Shown piece by piece: positions 54,173 through 61,860 of a stretch of DNA of 64,000 nucleotides (its first letter is position 1; each line of letters opens with the position of its first letter). Made by a program: the position numbers and the translations under genes. Source of the DNA: JAHEGP01 sp963792875 (lineage in GTDB: Bacteria; Pseudomonadota; Gammaproteobacteria; Pseudomonadales; JAHEGP01); contig CAWBXV010000006.1 in the NCBI GenBank assembly GCA_963792875.1, forward strand, positions 496,001 to 560,000. The letters are read 5' to 3'. The notes under the pieces are model-generated. The model searched no databases and was not told where the DNA came from. It was given only the letters and a program-made list of their open reading frames with translations.

Positions 54173-55522
54173 TCAGGGGCGGTCGAGCAGCTCCAGCGCC
54201 AGCAGGCTCATGGCGCGCACGGCCGTCTGCAGCGCGGGGGCGGCCTCGGGCGCGTAGTGCGACGAGTGCAGGGTCGGCAGCGGTTCGCCGCCCGGCTGGC
54301 GGCTGGCGCGCAGGCGCTCGGGGTCGGTGGTGCCGATCCGGAACAGCATCCCCGGCACCTTGAGCGTGCGCGCGTAGCGCGCGAAGTCGTCGCCGCCCAT
54401 GGACGGCGGCCAGTTCACCACCTGCTCGGCGCCGAACTGCGCTTTGAACAGCGTGGCGGCGCGCCGGACCAGGGCCGGGTCGCTGTAGATCGAGGGCGTG
54501 TAGTGGTCTCTTACCGATACCGCGGGGGGCTGCGGGCACTGGAAGCTGGCGCAGGTGTCGCGGGCCATGCCGCGGATGCCCTCGATCAGCGTCTGCCGGA
54601 CTTCGTCCGCATAGGAGCGCACGGTGAGCTGCAGCTGCACCTGCTCGGGGATGATGTTGTGTTTGCTGCCGCCGTGGATCGAACCCACCGTGACCACGGC
54701 CGGCTCGCGGGGCGCGATGCGGCGGCTGACCAGGGTCTGCAGCTGGGTGATGAGGTAGGCCGAGGTGACGATGGGGTCGACGGCCTTGTGGGGGCGCGCG
54801 CCGTGGCCGCCGCGGCCGAAGATGGTGATGTCGACCGAGTCGACGTTGGCGCCGGTCCAGCCCATGGTGTAGCCCACCTGGCCGGCGGCCAGCTCGGGCT
54901 CGACGTGCAGCGCCAGCGCGAAATCGGGTCTGCCGACGCGTTCGAACAGCCCGTCCTGGATCATGGCCAGCGAGCCGCTGCCGAGCTCCTCGGCGGGCTG
55001 GCCGACGAAGATCAGGGTGCCGCGCCAGTCATCGCGCAGTGCGGCCAGCAGCTGCGCCGTGCCCAGCATGCCGACGGTGTGGATGTCGTGGCCGCAGGCG
55101 TGCATCACCCCGACGTGGTCGCCCGCGGCGTTTTCCACCGTCACCTTGCTGGCATAGGGCAGGCCGGTGTCTTCGGTCACCGGCAGCGCATCCATGTCGC
55201 CGCGGATCAGCAGCGTCGGGCCGGGACCGTTGGCGAGCACGCCCGCGACGCCATGGCCGCCGATGCCCTCGTGCACCGTGTAGCCGGCCTGGCGCAGCTG
55301 ATCCGCCACCAGCGCGGCGGTCTTCGACTCCTGCAGTGACAGCTCCGGCTGGCTGTGGAGCTGCTGGTAGCGCCCGATCAGCCCGGGCATCCTGGGTTCG
55401 AGCCAGTGGTCAATGGCCTGGCGCTGCGCGCCGGCGACCTCGGCCAGCGCCTGCGGCGCCGCCAGGGCCGCCAGACCAAGGCACAACCGGGCGAGAGTGG
55501 TGATGCTGCGGTGTGGTGTCAT
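54173..55522 (-). CDS. Secreted M20D family amidohydrolase
   Basis: The product is 449 aa with a signal peptide (ITTLARLCLGLAALAAPQALA). The M20D zinc-binding set is clear: HSQPELSLQE, RGDMDALPVTEDTGLPYAS, VMHACGHDIHT, the Glu pair in GQPAEELGSG and later LALHVEPELAAG, plus FGRGGHGARPH in the dimerisation domain. Relatives hydrolyse N-acyl amino acids or hippurate. With a signal peptide the enzyme acts in the periplasm or outside. It starts 137 bp after the SDR stop on the same strand, with SnoaL-like downstream by 71 bp. Confidence 0.9.
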   Translation of the reverse strand: MTPHRSITTLARLCLGLAALAAPQALAEVAGAQRQAIDHWLEPRMPGLIGRYQQLHSQPELSLQESKTAALVADQLRQAGYTVHEGIGGHGVAGVLANGPGPTLLIRGDMDALPVTEDTGLPYASKVTVENAAGDHVGVMHACGHDIHTVGMLGTAQLLAALRDDWRGTLIFVGQPAEELGSGSLAMIQDGLFERVGRPDFALALHVEPELAAGQVGYTMGWTGANVDSVDITIFGRGGHGARPHKAVDPIVTSAYLITQLQTLVSRRIAPREPAVVTVGSIHGGSKHNIIPEQVQLQLTVRSYADEVRQTLIEGIRGMARDTCASFQCPQPPAVSVRDHYTPSIYSDPALVRRAATLFKAQFGAEQVVNWPPSMGGDDFARYARTLKVPGMLFRIGTTDPERLRASRQPGGEPLPTLHSSHYAPEAAPALQTAVRAMSLLALELLDRP

Positions 55523-55660
55523 GTCGTGGGCTCGCCTTCGAGGGTCTGTGGTCGCAGGGTCAGCAGGCCGGGTTGCCGCCGTTCAGCTGTCATTACACCA
55601 GAGCCGGCCGCCTGGGGGAAGGCTGCGGCCGGGTCACCCGGCAGGCCCTGCGCCACGCGC

Positions 55661-56593
55661 TCACTGCTCCTCGAGCCGCCGGGTGTCCGCCAGTCCCTCG
55701 GCATAGCTGCGGTTGGCAAAGCCCAGCTCGCGCCGCGCCAGGGTGGAATCGAAGGTGTTGCGAAAGGGCAGCGGCACCGGCAGGCGCCAGCGCGTCGGCA
55801 GGCGGATGGCGTAGACTTCGCGCAGCGCGTCCAAAAAGCGGTCCAGCGCCAGGTCGTCGCCGGCGGTGTTGTAGGCTTTGCCGATGCTGCGATCGTCCGC
55901 GATGCTGTCGCACAGCGCCTCGGCCACGTCGCCGGCATAGACCAGGGAGAAGCGGAGGAACGGAAACGACACCGGCTGGCGTGCAGCGCGCATCAGGCGC
56001 GGCGTGAAATTGGTGTCGTACGCGCCGTACACGGCGCTGGGGCGGATCGCCGTCATGGCGATGTCCAGCTGGCCCGCCAGGTCCCAGGCATCGCGCTCGG
56101 CCAGCGCCTTGGAGATCATATAGTGGTTGAAGCGCAGGTGCCGGCTGTGCGGACCGAACAGCGCGCCGCTCTCCGACGGGGTATCGCGCCCCATGCTGGC
56201 GTACACGCCGCAGCTGGAGATCAGCAGCAGGCGTTGGACCGCGGCCCGTGCCGCCGCCTGCATGACGTTGCGGCCGCCCTGGATGTTGGTCTGCTCGAGT
56301 TCCCGCCAGTTGCTGTTGTCGAGTCTGAACAGCGCCGCGTTGGAGACGACCACGTCGGCGCCGGCAAAGCCCCTGGCCAGCGCTGCGGCATCGGCGAGAT
56401 CGGCCTGGCGCAGCTCGGCACAGTGCTCGCTGAGCTGCGGCACCCGGTCGGGATTCCTGGCGACGCCGATCACCCGCGCGCCGCGCCGGTGCAGCGCCGC
56501 GCACAGATAGCGGCCGATGAACCCGGTAGCGCCGGTGACGGCGACCTGCAAGCCTGACAGTTCCACGGTAAAGCCCCCTCTGGCGGTCGTCAT
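55661..56593 (-). CDS. NAD(P)-dependent epimerase/dehydratase (extended SDR)
   Basis: The product is about 310 aa. Rossmann motif VTGATGFIGRYL, then NAALFRLDNSNWRELEQTNIQG, catalytic region LLLISSCGVYASMG, and an active-site YMISKALAE (Y-x3-K). The substrate region IRPSAVYGAYDTNF follows. Similar SDRs act on hydroxysteroids, dihydroflavonols or sugars. ATG 56593 is used; the frame is open to 56743 but the added residues are not family-like. It is the first of a five-gene minus-strand run (SDR, amidohydrolase, SnoaL-like, LLM, VOC) and is divergent from the helicase gene across 294 bp. Confidence 0.84.
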   Translation of the reverse strand: MTTARGGFTVELSGLQVAVTGATGFIGRYLCAALHRRGARVIGVARNPDRVPQLSEHCAELRQADLADAAALARGFAGADVVVSNAALFRLDNSNWRELEQTNIQGGRNVMQAAARAAVQRLLLISSCGVYASMGRDTPSESGALFGPHSRHLRFNHYMISKALAERDAWDLAGQLDIAMTAIRPSAVYGAYDTNFTPRLMRAARQPVSFPFLRFSLVYAGDVAEALCDSIADDRSIGKAYNTAGDDLALDRFLDALREVYAIRLPTRWRLPVPLPFRNTFDSTLARRELGFANRSYAEGLADTRRLEEQ

Positions 56594-56887
56594 GGACGTG
56601 ATGGTGCCGCGCTCCTGCGGCCTGCGCTGCGATCGGGGCCCGTAGCGCGGATCATGGCGCGCCGGGCCGGTCCCAGTAAACCATCGGGGCGCCGGCCATT
56701 GCAAGCGGCGGCGGCGTCGGCGCCCGGCCGCCGCGTTACGCACGGGGCCGGGCGGTGGCGCGCAGGGCCGGGATTCGGGTAAAATCCCGCCAGACGGTCG
56801 GTTGGCGGTGAACCCGCGCCGTGGCCTCGTCGCTCCTCACACCCGTGCCCCGGCGCCTGCGCGCTGCCGCTATCACCGAAGCCAGCC

Positions 56888-59785
56888 ATGCAGATACTGT
56901 TTTACAACGAATTGCCGCAGCACGGCATTCCCGGCCTCGCCAAGTTCCGCAAGGCGATCGAGGCGGATGATTTTGCCAGTGCCGACGTGCGCAAGGTGGG
57001 GGACAATCTCTACCGGGCGCGCCTCACCCGCAGCGACCGCCTGCTGTTCTCGCTGCACCGGCACGGCGGGCAGTGCTACTGCCTGGTGCTGGAGTTCATC
57101 GCCAATCACGCCTATGACAAATCGCGCTTTCTCGCGCGCGGCGCCGCGATCGACGAAGACAGGATTCCCGCGGTGGCCGCGCCGCCCGCAGCAGACGTGC
57201 CCAGTGTGGCCTATATCAATCCGCACAGCGCCACCGTCAACCTGCTGGACAAAATGCTCTCCTTCGATGACGCCCAGCAGGCGATCTATGAACTGCCGCC
57301 GCCGCTGGTCATCATCGGCTCGGCGGGCAGCGGCAAGACCGCGCTCACCCTGGAGAAGATGAAGCACGCGGTGGGCGACATTCTGTACGTCAGCCTGTCG
57401 TCGTTCCTGGTGCAGAGTGCGCGCAATATCTACTATGCGAGAGACTACCAGAACGAGGATCAGGAGGTTGAGTTCCTCTCGTTCCGCGAGTTTCTGGAGA
57501 GTCTGCGGGTGCCCGCCGGCCGCGAGCTGGTCTTCGCCGAGTTCGAGGCGTGGGTGCGGCGGCAGCGGGCGACCCCGGTTGCCAGGGACGCGCACAAGCT
57601 GTTCGAGGAGTTCCGCGGCGTGCTCACCGGAACCTCCATCGAAGTGCCCTGGCTGGAGCGCGGGGCGTATCTCGAGCTGGGTGTGAAGCAGTCCATTTTC
57701 GCCGAGGAAGAGCGCCCCCAAGTCTACGAGCTGTTCGAAAAATACCGGCGCTATCTGGACGAAAATGAGCGCTTCGACCCCAATATCCTCAGCCATCGCT
57801 ATCTCGAGCTGGCGTCGCCGCGCTACGATTTCATCGTGGTCGACGAGGTGCAGGACCTCACCAACATCCAGCTCTACCTGATACTGAAGACGTTGCGCCA
57901 GGCGGGCGACTTTCTGCTGTGCGGCGACTCCAACCAGATCGTCCACCCCAATTTCTTTTCCTGGGCCAAGGTGAAGAGCCTGTTCTTCGAGCAGAGCGGC
58001 CTGACCGGGCGCGGTGAGGTGGTGCGGATACTGAACTCCAACTACCGCAACTCCCCGGAAATCACCGCGGTGGCCAACCGCATCCTGAAGATCAAGCACG
58101 CGCGCTTTGGCTCCATCGACCGGGAGAGCAACTATCTGGTCACCAGTGTCGGCGCCCGGAGCGGTACCCTGCAGCTGCTCTCCGACAGCGAGCAGGTCAA
58201 GCGCGAGCTGGATGCCAGAACCGCCCACTCGACGCAGTTCGCGGTGCTGGTGATGCACCCGGAGCAGAAGGCGCTGGCCCGCCGCTGGTTCAATACGCCG
58301 CTGGTCTTTTCCGTGCAGGAAGCCAAGGGGCTGGAATACGCCAGCATCATCCTGTTCAATTTCATCAGCGATGAGGAGAAGTTGTTCCGCGACGTGGCCG
58401 AGGGAGTCGATCAGGACGCCCTGGAGCATGACGACCTGAGCTACCGTCGCGTGAAGGACAAGCGGGACCGCTCGCTGGAGGTCTACAAGTTCTACATCAA
58501 TGCGCTCTATGTCGCGGTGACCCGCGCCGTGCGCAATCTCTACATCGTCGAGGCCAACCATCAGGCCCCCTTGATCGGACTGCTGCAGCTGGAGCGCTTC
58601 AGCGGTGAGCTGTCGCTGGCGCGGCAGCAGTCCAGCCTGGACGACTGGCAGCGCGAGGCGCGCAAGCTCGAGCTGCAGGGCAAGCAGGAGCAGGCCGACG
58701 ATATCCGCGCGCGCATTCTGCAGCAGAAGCCGGTGCCCTGGCCGGTACTGGAGCGGCCGCGCTTCGATGCCCTCTGTGAGAAGGTCGTGCGCGGGCAGGC
58801 GGACAAGCGGGAGCGCCTGCTGGCGCTGGAGTATGCCTGGCTGCACTTTCACCGGCCGCTGATCAATTCCCTGGCGGCGCGGGATTTCAAGCCGGCCAGG
58901 CAGGGGGAAGAGAAGTGCGTCAAGCAGCTGTACCGCAATCACTACCGCAATTACGATCTGAAGCACACCGCCAGCGTGCTGCGGGATACCGAGAAGTACG
59001 GCCTCAATCACCGCACGCTGTTCAATCTGACCCCGCTGATGGTGGCCGCCAAGCTCGGCAATGAAGCGCTCGTCCGCGACCTGATCGACCGCGGGGCCGA
59101 TCCCGGCGTAGTGGCGGACAATGGCCTGGACGCGCTGCAGATGGCGCTCGAGCAGGCCCTCACGGATCAGAGCTATGCCGCCGGCAAACTGCTGCCCATT
59201 TATTTTCTGCTGGAGCCCGACAGCCTGGCCGTGCAGGTCGACGGCCACCTGGTCAAACTCGACAAGCGGCTGATGGGGCTGTTCCTGCTGAATATCATGG
59301 TGGCCCTGTTCTATCGGCACGTCGGCAGCTCGGCCGCCCACAGTCCGGGTTACAGCGCCAAGCAGCTGACGGAACTGCTGCAGCAGTTACCCGCGGGGAT
59401 CCTGCCCCAGCGCCGCAAGCAGCAGGCGTATATCAGCTCGATTTTGTCGGGCAACGAGGTCAGCCGTGAGCACCGCTACAACCGCAAGCTCTTCCTGCGC
59501 CTGCAGCGCGGCGTCTATGTCATCAATCCTGACCTGAAGATTCGCCAGGGGGAGAGCTGGGTTGGCATCTACCAGCTGCTGCGCCTGGGCGACCTGGCGG
59601 CGCCGCGCTTTGAAGAGGTGGTAGCGCCGGCCGTTGCCGACCGGTATCGGCAGCTCGGCCAGGGCGCGGACCTGCTCAAGCCGCACCCGCGCTACCAGGC
59701 CGGGATCGATGCCTTCAGGCTGCACCTGAGACAGCGTCTTGAGAGCCTGGCCGGGGAGCGGAACGGGACCGGCGCAGCACGATAG
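56888..59785 (+). CDS. RelE/ParE-like domain fused to SF1 helicase and ankyrin-like segment
   Basis: The product is 965 aa. Residues 1-85 look like a RelE/ParE toxin fold (KVGDNLYRARLTRSDRLLFSL, CYCLVLEFIANHAYDKSRF). Residues about 110-560 are a UvrD/Rep-like SF1 helicase: Walker A GSAGSGKT (144-151), Walker B VVDEVQDLT (317-325), GDSNQIVHP (346-354), NYRNSPEI (385-392), QEAKGLEYAS and ALYVAVTRA (539-547). About 700-760 resembles an ankyrin repeat (LTPLMVAAKLGNEALVRDLIDRGADP). The C-terminal about 200 residues are unassigned. I know no characterised protein with this order. The gene stands alone, with no antitoxin-like neighbour. ATG 56888 gives the N-terminal domain directly. Confidence 0.85.
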   Translation: MQILFYNELPQHGIPGLAKFRKAIEADDFASADVRKVGDNLYRARLTRSDRLLFSLHRHGGQCYCLVLEFIANHAYDKSRFLARGAAIDEDRIPAVAAPPAADVPSVAYINPHSATVNLLDKMLSFDDAQQAIYELPPPLVIIGSAGSGKTALTLEKMKHAVGDILYVSLSSFLVQSARNIYYARDYQNEDQEVEFLSFREFLESLRVPAGRELVFAEFEAWVRRQRATPVARDAHKLFEEFRGVLTGTSIEVPWLERGAYLELGVKQSIFAEEERPQVYELFEKYRRYLDENERFDPNILSHRYLELASPRYDFIVVDEVQDLTNIQLYLILKTLRQAGDFLLCGDSNQIVHPNFFSWAKVKSLFFEQSGLTGRGEVVRILNSNYRNSPEITAVANRILKIKHARFGSIDRESNYLVTSVGARSGTLQLLSDSEQVKRELDARTAHSTQFAVLVMHPEQKALARRWFNTPLVFSVQEAKGLEYASIILFNFISDEEKLFRDVAEGVDQDALEHDDLSYRRVKDKRDRSLEVYKFYINALYVAVTRAVRNLYIVEANHQAPLIGLLQLERFSGELSLARQQSSLDDWQREARKLELQGKQEQADDIRARILQQKPVPWPVLERPRFDALCEKVVRGQADKRERLLALEYAWLHFHRPLINSLAARDFKPARQGEEKCVKQLYRNHYRNYDLKHTASVLRDTEKYGLNHRTLFNLTPLMVAAKLGNEALVRDLIDRGADPGVVADNGLDALQMALEQALTDQSYAAGKLLPIYFLLEPDSLAVQVDGHLVKLDKRLMGLFLLNIMVALFYRHVGSSAAHSPGYSAKQLTELLQQLPAGILPQRRKQQAYISSILSGNEVSREHRYNRKLFLRLQRGVYVINPDLKIRQGESWVGIYQLLRLGDLAAPRFEEVVAPAVADRYRQLGQGADLLKPHPRYQAGIDAFRLHLRQRLESLAGERNGTGAAR

Positions 59786-59812
59786 GGTCGCGCCGGTCCG
59801 GGGTCGACAGGC

Positions 59813-60283
59813 TCAGTGCACGTGGCCGTGGTCGAGCTCTGCGGCCGTCGCCTCGCGCACGGCCTCGACGGTGACGGCGAAATTGAGCGCCTTGCCCGCC
59901 AGCGCGTGGTTGCCGTCGATGGTGATGTCATCGCCATCGACGACGGTGATGGTCACCTGCTCGACCTGGCCGTTGGGCCCCTGCGCCTGAAACACCATGC
60001 CGACCTCGATGTGCTCGATGCCGCCGAAGGCCTCGCGCGGGAGGGTCTGCAGGAGCTGGGGGTCGTGCAGGCCGTAGGCCTCTTCCGGCGCCACGGTGAC
60101 ATCCAGCTGATCGCCCGGCAGCTTGCCGGTGAGCGCGGCCTCGAGGCCCGGAATGATGTTGCCGGCGCCGTGCAGGTAGTTGAGCGGCTCCTTGCCGTCG
60201 GAGCTGTCGATCACCTCACCGTCGGCGTCGGTGAGCGTGTAGTGAATGGAGACGACCCGGTCGTTGTCGATGGGTAGGGACAT
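59813..60283 (-). CDS. slyD: FKBP-type peptidyl-prolyl isomerase, SlyD-like
   Basis: The product is 156 aa: an FKBP domain split by an IF insert, as in SlyD. Visible: DNDRVVSIHYTLTDADGEVIDSS, the GPLNYLHGAGNIIPGLEAAL loop (here EPLNYLHGAGNIIPGLE), VAPEEAYG, VGMVFQ and DITIDGNHALAGKALNFAV. It ends with a short His-rich tail (LDHGHVH) instead of the long metal-binding tail of E. coli SlyD, so nickel handling may be weaker. It is a cytoplasmic folding helper. It is convergent with the helicase gene at 27 bp. ATG 60283 starts the domain. Confidence 0.92.
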   Translation of the reverse strand: MSLPIDNDRVVSIHYTLTDADGEVIDSSDGKEPLNYLHGAGNIIPGLEAALTGKLPGDQLDVTVAPEEAYGLHDPQLLQTLPREAFGGIEHIEVGMVFQAQGPNGQVEQVTITVVDGDDITIDGNHALAGKALNFAVTVEAVREATAAELDHGHVH

Positions 60284-60381
60284 GGTGTTTGGCCTATGGC
60301 TGGCAGGGAGCAGGCTGCGATCGGGCAGCGCGGAGCAAACTGCGGTTGGGTGGCAGGGGCGAGCGCCCTGAGTGAGCGGCC

Positions 60382-60409
60382 ATGATAACCGGAGCCCGGC
60401 GCCAAGTAA
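60382..60409 (-). promoter_or_regulatory. Possible slyD promoter
   Basis: On the minus strand TTACTT (60409-60404) and TATCAT (60387-60382) are 16 bases apart. It would give a leader of about 90 nt to the slyD ATG. Support is moderate. Confidence 0.38.
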
Positions 60410-60439
60410 AAATGCCGGCCGGCCGCCAGCGTCGCGTCG

Positions 60440-60467
60440 TTGACATTGCCGCAGCGTGCGGTACCGT
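60440..60467 (+). promoter_or_regulatory. Possible promoter of the glycine-zipper gene
   Basis: A perfect -35 TTGACA (60440-60445) lies 16 bases before a weak -10 TACCGT (60462-60467). Leader about 65 nt. Confidence 0.42.
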
Positions 60468-60536
60468 GATGGCTGGGCCCCTGGCAGGGGGCGCTGGGCG
60501 AGCAAGCCCGCGGAATGCCTTATTGAGGAGAGATGA

Positions 60537-61025
60537 ATGATTAGAAGCGCCGTGGTGTGGGTGTTTGGCGTCGGCTTGATGATCGGTGCGGCCAGCGCCG
60601 CCGAGCCGCCGGCGATGGCGAAGGGACTTGGCATCCTGGCTTATCCGCCCGAGGAAAAGACCGCCGAGCAGATACAGGCGGACGATGCCCACTGCTATCA
60701 GTGGGCGGTCGATTACACGGGTGAGGACCCCCTCAAGGTGGCCGATCAGCTGGCCCAGCAGCAGCCCGAGCAGGTCCGCCGCGGGCAGGTCGCCGGCGGG
60801 GCCGCAGCGGGCGCGGCCGTCGGCGTGCTGATCGGCGACAACCGCAAGGCTGCCGCCACCGGCGCCGCGATCGGCGCGCTCGGTGGGGGCATCGCCAGGC
60901 GCCAGAAGGAGAAGCAGGCGGCGGGCCAGCAGGAGCAGGCGCAGCAGCAGGCCCAGTCCTCTTTGGATCAGTTCAAAATGGGCTATAAGTCCTGCCTCAA
61001 GGCGCGCGGCTACTCGATGGACTAG
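60537..61025 (+). CDS. Secreted glycine-zipper protein
   Basis: The product is 162 aa with a signal peptide (RSAVVWVFGVGLMIGAASAA). A glycine-zipper block at about 83-120 (GQVAGGAAAGAAVGVLIG...ATGAAIGALGGGIA) predicts membrane-inserted packed helices, followed by a Gln/Lys-rich coiled segment (RQKEKQAAGQQEQAQQQAQ) and a C-terminal YKSCLKARGYSMD that, with the earlier Cys in DAHCYQWA, may form a disulfide. Glycine-zipper proteins with this end are envelope proteins of unknown function. Ribosome-binding site GAGGAGAG precedes ATG 60537. It is convergent with the TetR gene. Confidence 0.83.
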   Translation: MIRSAVVWVFGVGLMIGAASAAEPPAMAKGLGILAYPPEEKTAEQIQADDAHCYQWAVDYTGEDPLKVADQLAQQQPEQVRRGQVAGGAAAGAAVGVLIGDNRKAAATGAAIGALGGGIARRQKEKQAAGQQEQAQQQAQSSLDQFKMGYKSCLKARGYSMD

Positions 61026-61055
61026 CAGCGCTGATCGCAAGCGTTGCGGCCCCGG

Positions 61056-61763
61056 TCACTGCGCCGGCCGGGGCCGCCGCCCCGCCCGACGTTCCCCGCC
61101 GGCTGCCGCCGTCGGCAGCATGCCGCTTGCGCGCAGATAGGTCCGCACCAGCAGGCTGAGTTCTGCGGCCTCATCGCCGGCGCTGGCCGGAGCCTCTTCC
61201 GAGAGCACCATGGTGATCAGGTAGCCGATCACGCAGCGCACCAGCAGCGCGATCTTGCGGTCCACCTGCTGCTGGTCCAGGGCGAGAATGCCGGGCGTCT
61301 TCAATGACTTGACGAAGCGCACGGTCTTCTCCTCCGTGCTGGTGATCAGTCGCGACGACAGCAGCGTGGGCAGGTCGATGAACACGCGCTGCACGCTGGG
61401 GCGGTAGGCGGCAATGAGCGTCACGACCTGACCGAGCATCGGCTCTATCTGCGCCTCCAGGTCGCCGTCTTCCAGCGAGTCGGCCATCGCCACCGCACTG
61501 TCCAGCACCTTGTCGAGGATGCTGTCGAACCATGCCAGCACGATGGCCTCCTTGTTGGCGAAGTACTGGTAGATGGTGGGGATGGCCACACCGCTGGCCA
61601 GGGACAGTTCCATGATCGTGGCCTTTTTGTAACCGAACTCGGACAAAACCTGAGTGCAGGCCTCCAGTATGGCCAGGTATTTCTCCCTCGCCCTCGCCTG
61701 GTAGGGCTTTCGTCGCTGATTTTTAATAGGTTTTTCCCCTGCCTCAGCAGTTTTTCCGGCCAT
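61056..61763 (-). CDS. TetR family transcriptional regulator
   Basis: The product is 235 aa. The N-terminal DNA-binding domain (KYLAILEACTQVLSEFGYKKAT, VAIPTIYQYFANKEAIVLAWF) is standard TetR. The ligand domain is helical; the last 25 residues are Arg/Gly-rich and low in complexity. The ATG 61763 is the first Met; a basic segment (KNQRRKPYQARAREK) precedes the domain. It is divergent from a P450 across 97 bp, the usual arrangement of a repressor and its enzyme target. No TATAC-N4-GTATA site is present here, so this regulator appears separate from the one at 45125. Confidence 0.88.
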   Translation of the reverse strand: MAGKTAEAGEKPIKNQRRKPYQARAREKYLAILEACTQVLSEFGYKKATIMELSLASGVAIPTIYQYFANKEAIVLAWFDSILDKVLDSAVAMADSLEDGDLEAQIEPMLGQVVTLIAAYRPSVQRVFIDLPTLLSSRLITSTEEKTVRFVKSLKTPGILALDQQQVDRKIALLVRCVIGYLITMVLSEEAPASAGDEAAELSLLVRTYLRASGMLPTAAAGGERRAGRRPRPAQ

Positions 61764-61860
61764 CGTCCGAATCCTGTAACCTGAATGATGTGCTCATTTT
61801 ATCAGTTTAGAATGGCCTCTGTAAGATTGGTCCAGTGATACCCGGGGGTCGCAGTACACT
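61764..61860. promoter_or_regulatory. Divergent promoter region of TetR and P450
   Basis: Only 97 bp separate the two start codons. A TAAAAT -10 candidate faces the TetR gene on the minus strand (in TGATAAAATG). On the plus strand TACACT (61853-61858) ends two bases before the P450 ATG, too close for a normal leader; if it is the -10, the transcript would be leaderless or the true start is a downstream codon. No clear palindrome was found. Confidence 0.4.

Larger units (their letters stand above)
60284..60536. other. Divergent intergenic region between slyD and the glycine-zipper gene
   Basis: About 253 bp with no gene. It holds one promoter-like pair in each direction (60382-60409 minus, 60440-60467 plus), listed separately. 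Confidence 0.5.
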
